From Chrysophaeum taylorii (Eukaryota > Sar > Pelagophyceae > Pelagomonadales > Pelagomonadaceae): 64,000 nt of DNA. A program made the translations under genes and the position numbers. Every line of letters starts with the position of its first letter. Positions within the stretch are counted from its first letter, which is position 1. The stretch covers positions 62,001-126,000 of the forward strand of contig JAQMWT010000027.1 of assembly GCA_029834535.1 (NCBI GenBank), read 5' to 3'. Positions 50,951-60,654 of the stretch are shown piece after piece. Below the pieces are notes generated by a model. The model was not told the DNA's origin and ran no database searches. It saw only the letters and a list, made by a program, of their open reading frames with translations.

Positions 50951-53410
50951 TTAGTCGTCGTCATTGGGGAGATCCGGCTGCTGCTGTTGTTGGTCCGCGG
51001 GCACATCCGCGGGAGGTGTGGGGGCGTCGTGTTCGGGGGGCGCGAGGGGGTTTCGACAGACGGGGCACTCTAAGTTGGTGGATCTGGAGTGTGAGGTGTC
51101 GACGTAGAGCTGGAGGCAGGCAAGGTGGAGTATGTGGCCGCAGGGAAGCTTGACAGGGACATGGTGGGTGCGGCGGACACGGTCTCGGTCTCGCGGAGGG
51201 TCGCCGCCGTCGTTTTCGTCGTCGTTTTCGTCGTCGTCGTCGTCCGGAGGTTCTTCGGCGAGGGGCGCGAGGCAGACGACGCAGCAGTCGTCGTAGGCCG
51301 TGATGTCGTCGGGCGTCGCGACCTGGAAGAGGGAGCGGGCCTGGAGCGCAGCCCGGGCCTTGACCCATTGTCTGTGGAAGGATACGCGGGCGCGGAGCCT
51401 CGAGTGGGCCTGCTGCGCGAAGACGGAAAAGAGGACGGAGCCGGTGGTGACGCGCGAGGCGCCCGAGACGAGCTCGACCGCGTACCAGACGAGGACGAGG
51501 GAGAGCTCGAGGACGTCGGTGAGGTACTCGACGTAGTAGGTCGCGACGCCAAAGGCGGCGGAGCGGGCGGCGGGCGAGGGGGGCCGGTAGAGGCGTCGAG
51601 CGCGACCGGCGCCGAAGACGAGGGCGGCGACGCGCGCGTAGGCCGTCGAGAGAGCCGGTCCGAGCTCGAAGACAGCGAGGGCGCAGTGGTGCGCGAGGGC
51701 CTGCGTGGTGCGCTTGGATGCGCGCGCGGCGAGGGCGACGAGCTGGAGCGCGGCGAGGGGACCGCGCGCGTCGTAGGCGGCGCGGACGAGAGCTATAGCC
51801 GCGGCGAGAATCGCGAGCTGGGTAGTCAAGAGGAGCGAGAAGAGGCGAACGTGGGTCAAGGCGCGGTCCCAGAAGAGGTCGGTCGGTGCGGTCACGAGGT
51901 GGGCGAGCCTCGCGCGCGCGAGGCGGGAGAGGACGCCGAGAGCGCTCGCGGCGAGCGTAGCGAACGCGGCCGCGACGGTCGCGAGCGCGGCGTCGCCGCG
52001 TCGTTTGCGGGGAGCCGTGTCGCAGACGGCAACCACGCAGAGGGCGATACCGCCGGCCGTTTCCTCCAAAACCAGCTTGCGGAGGAGAGCCGCCTCCTGG
52101 TCGCGGAGCCGGCCGAGGCCCAGGAAGCGAACGAGCTTGAAAGCGGCGATCGACGCGCGCCGAAACAGGTCCAAGAAACTCGCCGCGACCACCGCGGAGG
52201 CGACGACAAGGGTCGTGCCCTCGAGGCCAACCGAGGCGCGGACGGTGTCTTCGAAGTCGTCGCGGCTCACCACGAGCACGAGGTAGCCGCTGACGAGCAC
52301 GAGGAGCGGCTTCGAGACGTCGACCGACTCGGTCAGGTAACGCTCGGCGGCTCGTAGAACGGCCCCCAACGCCGCGCGCCGCCAGGGCCCCGCGAGCCGC
52401 GACACCAAGAGTCGCGGGAGGCGCCAGGGGAGCAGGGCGATCAGAGGTTCGACTTGCCCAGCGGCTTCGCGCCGCCGCCGGTCCTCGAGCCACGGGTCCT
52501 CCTCCTCCTCTTCCCTACCGACGACGACCGGCACCTCGGCGATCAAGAGCGGCTCGAGGCGAGGTTGCGGGGGCGCGCCGAGGCCGTCCTCGCGGTCCTC
52601 GTTCAACAGCCGAATTTGCTGGGCACGGTCCTGCTCCTCCATGTCGAGGAGATTGCGTCGCAGGAGACCCCGCGCGAGGCGCCGAAACGCGAAGAACGCG
52701 AGCGTCGCTATCCCCGTGACCGCCGTGCCGACCAGCGCCACCGTCGCGCCGTCCTCCTCCTCGTCCTTCCGCGACTTTTTCGGGGGCTCCAGCGCGTTCA
52801 CCACACCCATGATTCCCTGCGCGGAAGCGCGCTCGCACGTGTCCCCCCGCGACGCCAACAGCACGAACGGCACCCGTCCCAACGCCTTCTTGCCCGACGG
52901 ATCGACCCTCGCCCACGCCGCGCGCTCCCCGGGCGGGAGCGTCGCGTTCGTCGGCTCGATCGTCCGCAGGTAGTCCACGTCGTCGGCGTGCGAGCTCACG
53001 TTCCGGAGGTCGCTCAGGAACCAGTGCCGGAGCCCGTTCGTCCACTCGAACCGGCTCACGTGCAACGACGACTTACCCCGACGAAACGCCGGCGCTCCGC
53101 TCACGTTCCCGATCAACTCGTACCACCCGTCGATCTCGGGGGCCTCCGACCCCACCACGCACACGCCCGCCGGCGGATATATACCTTCCCGCAGCACCCA
53201 AAACGACGATGTGCTGTTCTCCTCCGCGTCACCCACCACGGCCTCCAGCAACGCGGCCACCGTCGCCTCCACCGACACCTCGCGCTCCTGCTTGAACCAC
53301 TCGGCGTACAACCGACGCACCTCCTCCTCCTCCTCCTTCTCTCGCGCAGAGCACGCGACCCATATCAAGGCGACCACCACCACTAATAATAATGACCGCC
53401 TTTCAACCAT
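50951..53410 (-). CDS. HRD1-like multi-TM RING-H2 E3 ubiquitin ligase
   Basis: 819 residues. It opens with a signal peptide (MVERRSLLLVVVVALIWVACSA) and a luminal part of about 200 residues with N-glycosylation sequons. A TM (TVALVGTAVTGIATLAFFAF) and about six to eight hydrophobic segments follow in residues 330-650. Near the C-terminus is the RING-H2: CCVVC, a long Asp/Asn-rich insertion between the first ligand pairs, then KLPCGHILHLACLQLY and LECPVC, i.e. C3H2C3. The arrangement resembles synoviolin/HRD1 or Tul1-type membrane E3s that ubiquitinate ER or Golgi clients. The C-terminal tail is Pro/Gln-rich. The 5' end lies next to a microsatellite cluster. Confidence 0.8.
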   Translation of the reverse strand: MVERRSLLLVVVVALIWVACSAREKEEEEEVRRLYAEWFKQEREVSVEATVAALLEAVVGDAEENSTSSFWVLREGIYPPAGVCVVGSEAPEIDGWYELIGNVSGAPAFRRGKSSLHVSRFEWTNGLRHWFLSDLRNVSSHADDVDYLRTIEPTNATLPPGERAAWARVDPSGKKALGRVPFVLLASRGDTCERASAQGIMGVVNALEPPKKSRKDEEEDGATVALVGTAVTGIATLAFFAFRRLARGLLRRNLLDMEEQDRAQQIRLLNEDREDGLGAPPQPRLEPLLIAEVPVVVGREEEEEDPWLEDRRRREAAGQVEPLIALLPWRLPRLLVSRLAGPWRRAALGAVLRAAERYLTESVDVSKPLLVLVSGYLVLVVSRDDFEDTVRASVGLEGTTLVVASAVVAASFLDLFRRASIAAFKLVRFLGLGRLRDQEAALLRKLVLEETAGGIALCVVAVCDTAPRKRRGDAALATVAAAFATLAASALGVLSRLARARLAHLVTAPTDLFWDRALTHVRLFSLLLTTQLAILAAAIALVRAAYDARGPLAALQLVALAARASKRTTQALAHHCALAVFELGPALSTAYARVAALVFGAGRARRLYRPPSPAARSAAFGVATYYVEYLTDVLELSLVLVWYAVELVSGASRVTTGSVLFSVFAQQAHSRLRARVSFHRQWVKARAALQARSLFQVATPDDITAYDDCCVVCLAPLAEEPPDDDDDENDDENDGGDPPRDRDRVRRTHHVPVKLPCGHILHLACLQLYVDTSHSRSTNLECPVCRNPLAPPEHDAPTPPADVPADQQQQQPDLPNDDD

Positions 53411-54185
53411 CGCCGCAGTGGAACGTACCTCAAGCCGACTACAACGGCCGGAAGGAACTCTTCACCAGACCAGAGCTAGAGCTAGAGCTAGAGCTAGAGC
53501 TGATGGGGGGTGGTAAAAGCTATCTACTAAGTGGCAAGGCGAGGCAAGGCAAGGCAAGGCAAGGCAAGGCAAGGCAAGGCAAGGCAAGGCAAGGCAAGCA
53601 ACTCCCAGGCTCGAAGTGCTTCCAGAATATATGTAAAACGGACGACACTCACCCATGACGAGGCCGTACGAGCCCTCAAGACGACACCATTGTCGGAAGC
53701 TCCCGCCGTTTCCCGCTGCTGCCGCTGCTGCTGACGTGAATGCTATGATGAGAGAGAAAGGGCGACTGTCTTCTTCTTTTTCTTCTTCTTCTTCTTTATT
53801 GTGGGGGAAATTCTGGCTGGCACCGTACGGGTTCCGTCCGAGAGCGACGACGTGCTCGAATTGGTCGCGTTTTTGTGTTATGCGCCAGACCAGATACTGA
53901 AGGTTGGCGAATGCTGCTGCTGGTGGTGCTGCGCCGTAACTATAATAATGCCCAGTGCGGCAAAAACAAAAAAAAAACACTGTCACACAACCATATCGCA
54001 CAAATCAAATGGCCAAACGGTCTCCCTCTTTCGCGCAAGGAAGCGCATCACACCTCAGGTGGGAAGAGTCTTTTTCAAAAACAAAACTGAGACAACCACA
54101 CCGAAGAGCCACTACCATCAATCACCCTCGTGCATGATGCGTTCCAATGTTGTTCTACTGTACAAAATTAATGCGTCGCGAGTGA
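53411..54185. other. Intergenic region with satellites
   Basis: Contains (AGAGCT)n at about 53472-53500, the (GGCAA)n array, and TTC-rich DNA near 53770-53800. No gene seen. Confidence 0.6.
53533..53600. repeat. (GGCAA)n minisatellite, about 13 units
   Basis: Pentamer array AAGGC with one variant unit near its left end. It can be translated in all frames and produces spurious ORFs. Confidence 0.95.
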
Positions 54186-55228
54186 CTACGGGAGCGCCGT
54201 GTCTCTGGTCGCTCCTTCGGAGTCGTCGGCGAGCGGGGAATAGGCGGGGACTCCCGTATCGGCGTCGTCCGGCGAAGGCACCTTGCCTCTCTCCTCCCGG
54301 GGGGCGGTGAGTTCGTGAGCAGCGAGAATCGCGACGATCATGACGCCGCCGATGATGGTAAAGACGGGCGGAACCTCACCGTAAATCGCGAAGACCCAGA
54401 CGGGACCGAAGACGGCCTCGACGAGACTGATGAGGCCGACCTGGGCAGCGGTGATATAGGCGGGCGCGATCGAGAAGGCGATGTTGACGGCTCCGACGGC
54501 GAGGCTATCAACGGCGATTGCGACGAAGGCAAATGACGGCATGGCGAGGCTCGCGCTGGCGCAAGTCGCGGCGACGCCAAGGACGGCCGCGGCGAAGAGG
54601 AGACCGAAGGACGAGGCCAACGGCACCGAAATCTCGGGGGCCACCCGACTCGCGGCGCGGGCCGACGTCAGGAAGAGGGCCATGGTGAGGCTAGTGGTGA
54701 TCGCCATGGCGTCGCCGTACGAGTTCCGTCCGCCACCAAAGTTTCCGGAAACGAATTCGGGAGCGAACATTACGAACAACGCGAGGACGGCACAAACGAG
54801 CGCGAAGATCGTGCGGCGTGGCAGGACGTCGTTCAAGAACACCCAACCAATGACGGCCGACCAGAGCGGGTGCATCGAATAGCACAATACTGCGGTCGCG
54901 GCGTACGTGTACACGAACGCGTACGAGAGAAGAATAATCGACACAGCTTGGAGAGAGCCCATGGCGGTACACGCGACGATGCGTCGGCTGGCCGACGCGA
55001 AGGCCGACCGCTCGCAATAGAAGCCGCACACGACACCCATTAGGAGACACTTCCAAAACGTCATGGCTACGAGCTTCCCGCCCGCGGCGGACGCCCAGCG
55101 CAGGAGCACAGCGTCTGCGCGACGCGCTCAACGCGGCCATGATTGCGACATCTACCTGGCGTCACCATCACGACCCCCGCGGTGGCAATCACAACGCCCT
55201 TGCGTTCTGGGGAGAAACCACGCATCAT
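54186..55228 (-). CDS. EamA/DMT-superfamily transporter (paralogue 2), two exons
   Basis: Exons 55228-55156 and 55114-54186 with a 41-nt intron (GTAGAT...GCAG) give 333 residues. Exon 1 encodes MMRGFSPERKGVVIATAGVVMVTP and joins to DAVLLRWASAAGG. This mirrors RKGMLIAFVGVMSATPEGAILRW of the 1047-2072 gene and supports the splice. About ten TM segments follow the same order: AFVYTYAATAVLCYSMHPLWSAVIGW, SYGDAMAITTSLTMALFLTSARA, AAQVGLISLVEAVFGPVWVFAIYGE. The C-terminus is hydrophilic. Substrate unknown. The upstream esterase gene ends 48 bp away on the same strand. Confidence 0.85.
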
Positions 55229-55276
55229 ACTTCGTCTTCTGGGTTCTGGGTCCAGATCCGTTCTTCTCCTTCTTCT

Positions 55277-56649
55277 TCAAGCTTTTTCGATTAAAACAGG
55301 GGGTGTCGAGTAGTTGTTGAAGGCCATGCAAAAGAAGGCGGCCTGCTCGGCGTTGGAGGCGCGGGGAATCCTCGTCGCGTCGAGCCTCTCGAGGAAGTCG
55401 AAGTTGGACCTGAAGTTGTACAAAATTTGCTTCCCCCTATGGTCGGCGTCGTCGGTCACGAGGAACCGGCGATCGGAGACGTCGTCGGCAGTCATGTGGA
55501 CGTAGTCGGTGTGGTAGACCACATACTTCAAACCCGCGGCTTCGGCTACCTTGGCGTAGGCGCGACCCGCGAGGGCGTGGTGGGGAAAGTCGGTGGGCGC
55601 GGTGCCGTTCAGGTAGTTTTTGACGTACAACAAAGGGGGCGTGGCATAGTGGTCTCTCGCCGACTGCATTGTCTCGGAGGGGTACCATATTTTGGCCGCG
55701 AGGCCGCGCTGGAAGGGCGTCTCGTTGGGCCACACCTGCGTCCGTCGAAGCGTCCCGATGGTGACCGCGTAGAAAACGTCGTCGCCGCAATACGCGGCGA
55801 CGGTCGCGTTGTTCCAGGTCGCGTTGCAGAGCGAGTAGTCGGTCGCCGTGGTGCACCTGCGACGAACGTGTCAACGACATCACACATAAAAGGGGACGCT
55901 GGTGCAAGCTGAAGGTTACCGATCGTCGACACGCACGCAGATACGTCGAGGAAATCGGCGACGAGGACGTCGTCGCCAACGTCGTCGGCAAACATCGTCC
56001 AGACCTTGTCCAGCGCGTTGTCCACGGGGTAGTTGAGCTGCGCGTCCGTGTAGAGAATCCCGCGCACCGTAAAATGGGGCTTGAGGGCGTGCCACACCCA
56101 CGCGAGATAGTGGATCTCGCTCCCGCCGGCCGAGCTGCCCATCAACCCGATCGCGCGTTCGTCGACGTCGTTCCGCGCCACCAGCGCCTCCAGTCCCGCG
56201 ACAGCGTCCCAGGCGGCCTGGGTGTTCCACTCTTGCCTGCCGATGCGCGGCACGTAGTCGGCGAGCGCCCGCGCGGGATTTAAAGAGAGCTCTCCCGTCG
56301 TCTCGTCGATCTCGACAAACTCGGCGGGGTGCGGGGCCGCGCACCCGGTGCCGCCGTCGTCGCAATAATAGTACGAAGTTCCGTCGAGGCGGTAGTCGAT
56401 GCTGGCGAAGGCGATGCCGCGTTCTAAGAGCAACCGGCACGTCTCGTCGCACTCGCCAGCGGCTGAGCCATGGAGAAAAGCCCCCCCGTGAAAATACGCC
56501 ACGACCCCTACCTTGCCGACGGTGTTGTCGGGCTTGTAGAGGTAGTAGGTGTTGCATTCTCGATTCCCATCCGCCGCGAAGTACTTGCCGTATTCCACGC
56601 GCTCGATTACAATACCTGACACGACAGCGGCGTACAAGGCGACTTTCAT
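55277..56649 (-). CDS. Alpha/beta-hydrolase (carboxylesterase-like), secreted, two exons
   Basis: The N-terminus MKVALYAAVVSGIVIER is a signal peptide. VVAYFHGGAFLHGSAAG is the oxyanion-hole HGG motif. IGLMGSSAGGSEIHYLAW is the nucleophile elbow, with Ser between GS and AGG. ILYTDAQLNY follows. The reading frame changes at the splice near 55.9 kb. Intron 55857-55936 (80 nt, GTGCGT...GCAG) gives 430 residues; a 29-nt alternative (55857-55885) also keeps frame. Exon 2 carries SLCNATWNN, LAAKIWYPSETM and a late VYHTDYVHMTADD, where an Asp-His pair could complete the triad. It resembles family-B carboxylesterases/esterase D-like fungal enzymes. Substrate unknown. Confidence 0.75.
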
Positions 56650-57098
56650 CGGGTGAAAAAACCGAGGGTCTTGATAGGGTCCGAGGATGGATGACGTTCA
56701 GCCTACAATGCTGTAAAATCCCAAATGTAGGTTTCTCGGACAATCATTAGGGGGGGCAATTTAAGAAACCTGGGGCGCACGGGCACAGCGAAGCCGACCC
56801 GAACAACAACTCGCGGTTTTTTTTTTATGATCGCGGGATATACATCCAAGGGAGACACTCTGCGGTGGTCCGGACTTCATATCTCCAATTTCAGCACTGC
56901 TACTTGGTCATCGGAGGCACCGTGCTGGGCACTATACGATACACGTGAGGCGCTAAGGCGCGTTGCGGCGTCAACAATGCGCAGGGCAGCTGGGGGGAGG
57001 GCGCCGTTGAGTTTGGAGCGAGGAAGTGAGTCGGAGACGCGACCTCGGCAAGTCCGGGCCTGTCCGTGGCTCGTCTTGGGGCCCGTTGCGTCGGGACA
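56650..57098. other. Intergenic spacer
   Basis: About 450 bases between the esterase start and the next minus-strand gene's stop. Nothing coding seen. Confidence 0.5.
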
Positions 57099-58286
57099 TC
57101 ACAAATCGTCGTCTTCTTCATCCTTGGGCTCAGCTTGCGGGCGCTCGGGATAGTCTTCCACGTCGACGAGAGGTTCAAGGTCCATTACAAAGCGCCAAGA
57201 GTCGGCCTTTGAGCCGTTGAAGTACGAGGGGCGGTTCGCGTTGAACCAGGTCTCTTTATCCTCCCTCTCGTAGACGAAGTAAATCCAGCCGTAACGACGT
57301 TGCCGCCCGTGCATCCCGGGTTTGCTGACTGCATCGACAACGCTCCGATGGAGCTTGCGATACTCATTCGGGTTCGAACGCGAGAGGCGAGCACGGGTAC
57401 GTCTCTCGGTGGCCGCGGCCGCTTCGCTGGCCACCTCGTCCGTCTGCTGCCGGGTAGCCTCGAGCTCGGCAATCTTGGCTTCGAACTTCTCGGCGTCGCG
57501 GGAGCGCTGCTTGGACTTGGCGTCTTTGTGTCGGTTGATCAGCACCTTGAGCCGCTCCTCTCGAGCTGCGGCGACACAGACAGCCTTCTCCAGCTGCTGC
57601 AACTCGGCCTGCTCTCGGCGCTCCTCCGCCGCCGCAGCCACCACCTCAGCGTTGAGAGCGTCGTCGTGCGCTGCGTCGCGGTCTCTCTCCGCCTGCAAGG
57701 CGCGGTCGGACTGCGACTCGAGGCTGGCGCGCAACATCGCTAACTTCTTCTCGAGTTGCGACAGGAGCCGTTTGAGCTCCTTCGTGGTCGGGCTAGGCGG
57801 CGGCCCTCCCGACATCGAATTTCGCTTCGGCGGCGGCGACAGCAGCAAGGCGGCGGTGGACTGAGATATGCCGCGCGACTCGAGCCCCTCCAAGCCCACC
57901 TTGACGGTGCCATTCGTGATGGTTTTCACCGTGAACATCACCGTCCCCAAGCTCGAGTCATAGTGGAGCGATTCGACCGTGCCGTCGCACTCGTGGAAGT
58001 TACGGTGGGGCGATAGATTCTCGAAGACGTGGACCGCGTCGCCAGCCCGAATGTCTGTGTTCAGATGCCGCGTGAGCGCGTCGGAGAGTCGGCGGCGGAT
58101 TGCGTGCACCTCGCTCGAACAGGCTTTCTTCGTCGGCGCGAAGTCCTTCCGGCAGAGAGCCGAGCACGCGTAAAAGGTGGGGGGAAGTTCGCCCGTCACG
58201 GACAGAATCCTCCCCAAGTCGAGGGACTCCCCCGCCCCCGCGCCTTGGAGTTTGTTCATGCAGCAAACGCACTCGCCGTCTCGCAC
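57099..58286 (-). CDS. Coiled-coil protein with N-terminal Cys cluster, 5' end unresolved
   Basis: 395 codons from a GTG at 58286. The frame is open, with coding-like basic sequence (KAAKKPAARHHRR), to a TGA at 58380-58382 but has no ATG, so the true start is probably in an upstream exon. The N-terminal part has GECVCCMNKL and FYACSALCRKDF, two Cys pairs that could bind zinc. A SH3/Tudor-like beta segment (GDAVHVFENL to GTVMFTVKTI) follows. A long helical coiled coil (about residues 190-300, LKRLLSQLEKKLAMLRASLE onward) leads to a conserved-looking C-terminal region RYGWIYFVYEREDKETWFN. I do not recognise the family. Confidence 0.6.
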   Translation of the reverse strand: MRDGECVCCMNKLQGAGAGESLDLGRILSVTGELPPTFYACSALCRKDFAPTKKACSSEVHAIRRRLSDALTRHLNTDIRAGDAVHVFENLSPHRNFHECDGTVESLHYDSSLGTVMFTVKTITNGTVKVGLEGLESRGISQSTAALLLSPPPKRNSMSGGPPPSPTTKELKRLLSQLEKKLAMLRASLESQSDRALQAERDRDAAHDDALNAEVVAAAAEERREQAELQQLEKAVCVAAAREERLKVLINRHKDAKSKQRSRDAEKFEAKIAELEATRQQTDEVASEAAAATERRTRARLSRSNPNEYRKLHRSVVDAVSKPGMHGRQRRYGWIYFVYEREDKETWFNANRPSYFNGSKADSWRFVMDLEPLVDVEDYPERPQAEPKDEEDDDL

Positions 58287-58603
58287 GTCGCTGCGTCGAT
58301 GGTGCCGCGCAGCGGGCTTCTTCGCAGCCTTGGCCGGCGGTGGCCCCTCCCTCCGACGTTTTGAACGTTCAACACGCGCTCAGAGAGGCCTGTGCCGGGC
58401 GCGGTGGCCGTGCGAAGTTGTTGCACCATCTTTCGTACGGCTCGGGTGATGTACTGAAAATTTGAATAGTGGGCACGTTTCAAACATACCTCGCAAACTC
58501 ATCGAAAAGAACCGAAGGGTTTTGGTGCCCTATCATCGGCTCGCTACAGCGGCGGCGGTGTTTCTTAATCGCCCCTAATAACTTTAGTATAACGCGGCTC
58601 TTT

Positions 58604-59170
58604 TCACTCGGCATCCTTAAGTGCGGCTTCGTGGTTGATCTCGGCCTGATTGCCGGGGCCCGTGACGTAGTAATCGCGGCGCCACGCGGCGTCACCGCCC
58701 TCCTCGTAGGCGGCGGCCTGGATCTGCGGCTTGCCATCTTTGGGCGGGACGTACTCGGCGTAGGGCTTGTAGTCGAGGTGCCAGGAGGGCGTGTCGAAGT
58801 TGAGGTCCATGCCGCGGGCCTGGTTGTGCTTGACGCGATCGTAGAGCGCGGCCGCGGTCGGGGGCTCGACGACGTCGAGAGCCTCGGCTGCTGCTGCTTT
58901 CGCGGCGGTCTCGACGAGGCACGCGCCGTCTGCGATGCCGCAGGCCTCGAGGGTCGCGGCTTCGTCGAGCGGCGTCCCCAAGTAGACGAGGGTGGCTGGG
59001 GTTCCGAAAATAGCCGCCTCGGCGACCTTGGCCTTGAAGGCGGCCACCGTCGTCGACGACGATACCTTAAAGGTCGACACCTGGCCCGACCGCAGCCGCA
59101 CCGCCACCTTGAGTTCGCCGCTTGTCCGCGGCTTGAGCTTTGCACGCAGCCACTCGCTCTGGGCCAACAT
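58604..59170 (-). CDS. Ubiquitin-like-domain protein
   Basis: 188 residues. Residues about 19-88 form a ubiquitin-like beta-grasp: LKVAVRLRSGQVSTFKV, TVAAFKAKVAEAA, LVYLGTPLDEAATLEACGI. The hydrophobic pattern and the LxYxGxxLd element match. There is no C-terminal Gly-Gly, so conjugation is unlikely and a binding role is inferred. The C-terminal half (LNFDTPSWHLDYKPYAEYVP, AAWRRDYYVTG) is aromatic-rich and unrecognised. It diverges from the CDC6-like gene with about 150 bp between starts. Confidence 0.72.
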   Translation of the reverse strand: MLAQSEWLRAKLKPRTSGELKVAVRLRSGQVSTFKVSSSTTVAAFKAKVAEAAIFGTPATLVYLGTPLDEAATLEACGIADGACLVETAAKAAAAEALDVVEPPTAAALYDRVKHNQARGMDLNFDTPSWHLDYKPYAEYVPPKDGKPQIQAAAYEEGGDAAWRRDYYVTGPGNQAEINHEAALKDAE

Positions 59171-59323
59171 CGGAAGACGGGTGACGTCAACGCGTGGTTC
59201 CTTCTTTCTCCCCGATTCGACGACCTTGAGCCTCCCCCCCTATTTATTTTTTAATAATAAGAGCCTCAAGCAAGCCCTCGTTGTTGGTGCCAACCACCAA
59301 CCGTCTCACCGTTGTTATTACTT

Positions 59324-60520
59324 ATGACGACCAAAAAGCGGGAGCGCGACGAGGACTCGGACTCGGATTCGGAATCGGTGGTGTCGGCCCTGCAGCTGTC
59401 GCACGTGCCGTCGGTGACGAAGCACCGCGAGAGCGAGTCGAAGCGGATCTGGGGGTTTCTGGAGGGCCGCGTCCGGGAGCAGGCCGGCGGAACGTTGTAT
59501 GTGTGCGGGGGTCCGGGCACGGGGAAGACGCTGCACGTCGAACGCGCGCGGGCAGCCGTCGAGGGCATGGAGATTTCGACGGTGCGCGGGACGTCGTTCG
59601 CGAACGGCGAGGCGTTGATGTTCGCGGTCGCGCGCGCGCTCGCGCCGCCGAGCTCGATGGAAAAAATCGAGTGGGCGCGGCTGAGCGCCAAGGAGTGCGT
59701 CGCCGAGTTCGAGGCCAAGGTGTTGCGCGGCGCGGCCCGACAGCGCGGTAAGCGCCGGAACAAGGTGTTCGGTCTGGTTGTCGACGAGATCGACTCGCTC
59801 GTGGCGGTCGCGGGCGACGCGACGCGCCGGTTGTTCGCGGTCGCGGCACGGCCCGAGAACCGGTTCGCGCTGGTCGGCATCGCCAACGCGATCGACCTTC
59901 CCCAACGCGCCCTCGGAGCAAAGCCCTCGGACACGGTCGTCTTCGAGCCCTACACTTTTCTGCAGCTGCGCGACATCGTCGCCGATCGCGCGGGCGACAA
60001 GTTCGAAGCCAAGGCTCTCGAGCTCGCCGCGCGCAAGGTCGCCGCGCAGACGGGGGACGCGCGCAAGGTCCTGGATATCTGCGCCAAGGCCGTCCGCCTC
60101 GCCTCGGGCGACGGAATCGCGACGATTCGCCACGTCGTCGCCGCCCTCAAGGACTCGGCGGCGTCGCCCGCGTGCGCTACCGTCCAGACGCTCCCCGTCC
60201 ACGCCCGCGTCGCCCTCGCCGCCGCCATCCGCCTCTCCGGGGCGAAAGGCCACTTCTCGCGCAAAGACCTTTTCCACGCCTACCAGCAGCAGTGCCCGGG
60301 CCTCAAAGCGGACATGGCTGCCGACGAAGCCCTGGCGCTTCTCGAGGCCACGGGCCTCCTCGAAGCGGTCGACGCGCGCCGCCGAGGCTCGGGGCGCGCC
60401 GCGACGACGACGGCCGTTAAGCGCAACAGGCGCAACGCTCCGACGGCGGCTCGCGCGCTCCGCCTCGCCGTCGACCCCCAGGATGTCCAGCCCGCACTCG
60501 GCAACCTCCCGAGCGCATAA
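59324..60520 (+). CDS. CDC6: CDC6/ORC1-like AAA+ ATPase (replication licensing)
   Basis: 398 residues from the ATG at 59324 (MTTKKRERDED). A short Ser/Asp-rich N-terminus precedes the AAA+ module: Walker A YVCGGPGTGKT, Walker B VFGLVVDEIDSL, sensor 1 FALVGIANAIDLP, and sensor 2 with Arg in TGDARKVLDICAKAV. A winged-helix region follows (VALAAAIRLSGAKGHFSRKD to LLEATGLLEAVD). The NAID/GDARK pair is typical of CDC6 and ORC1; the small size and lack of a BAH domain favour CDC6. It would load MCM helicase at origins in the nucleus. A C-terminal basic stretch (RGSGRAATTTAVKRNRR) could be a localisation signal. Confidence 0.88.
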   Translation: MTTKKRERDEDSDSDSESVVSALQLSHVPSVTKHRESESKRIWGFLEGRVREQAGGTLYVCGGPGTGKTLHVERARAAVEGMEISTVRGTSFANGEALMFAVARALAPPSSMEKIEWARLSAKECVAEFEAKVLRGAARQRGKRRNKVFGLVVDEIDSLVAVAGDATRRLFAVAARPENRFALVGIANAIDLPQRALGAKPSDTVVFEPYTFLQLRDIVADRAGDKFEAKALELAARKVAAQTGDARKVLDICAKAVRLASGDGIATIRHVVAALKDSAASPACATVQTLPVHARVALAAAIRLSGAKGHFSRKDLFHAYQQQCPGLKADMAADEALALLEATGLLEAVDARRRGSGRAATTTAVKRNRRNAPTAARALRLAVDPQDVQPALGNLPSA

Positions 60521-60564
60521 TAATATACAAAACGAAAAAACGAACGAACGACCGCCCGCGTTAT

Positions 60565-60590
60565 AGATCGATCGATCGATCGATCGATGA
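60565..60590. repeat. (GATC)n-type microsatellite
   Basis: Tandem ATCG units between the convergent CDC6-like and phosphoglycerate-mutase genes. Confidence 0.85.
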
Positions 60591-60654
60591 CGTCGAGAGA
60601 TGGGTGACAGAGGAATTAAAGAACAAAACCGCCGTCTCGCCTCGGAAATTATTA

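Noticed and set aside
51125-52357. 410-codon plus-strand ORF
   Set aside because: Antisense to the RING-H2 membrane protein, with no recognisable domain.
53533-53600. CRISPR-like repeat array
   Set aside because: Contiguous pentamers with no spacers; a simple minisatellite.
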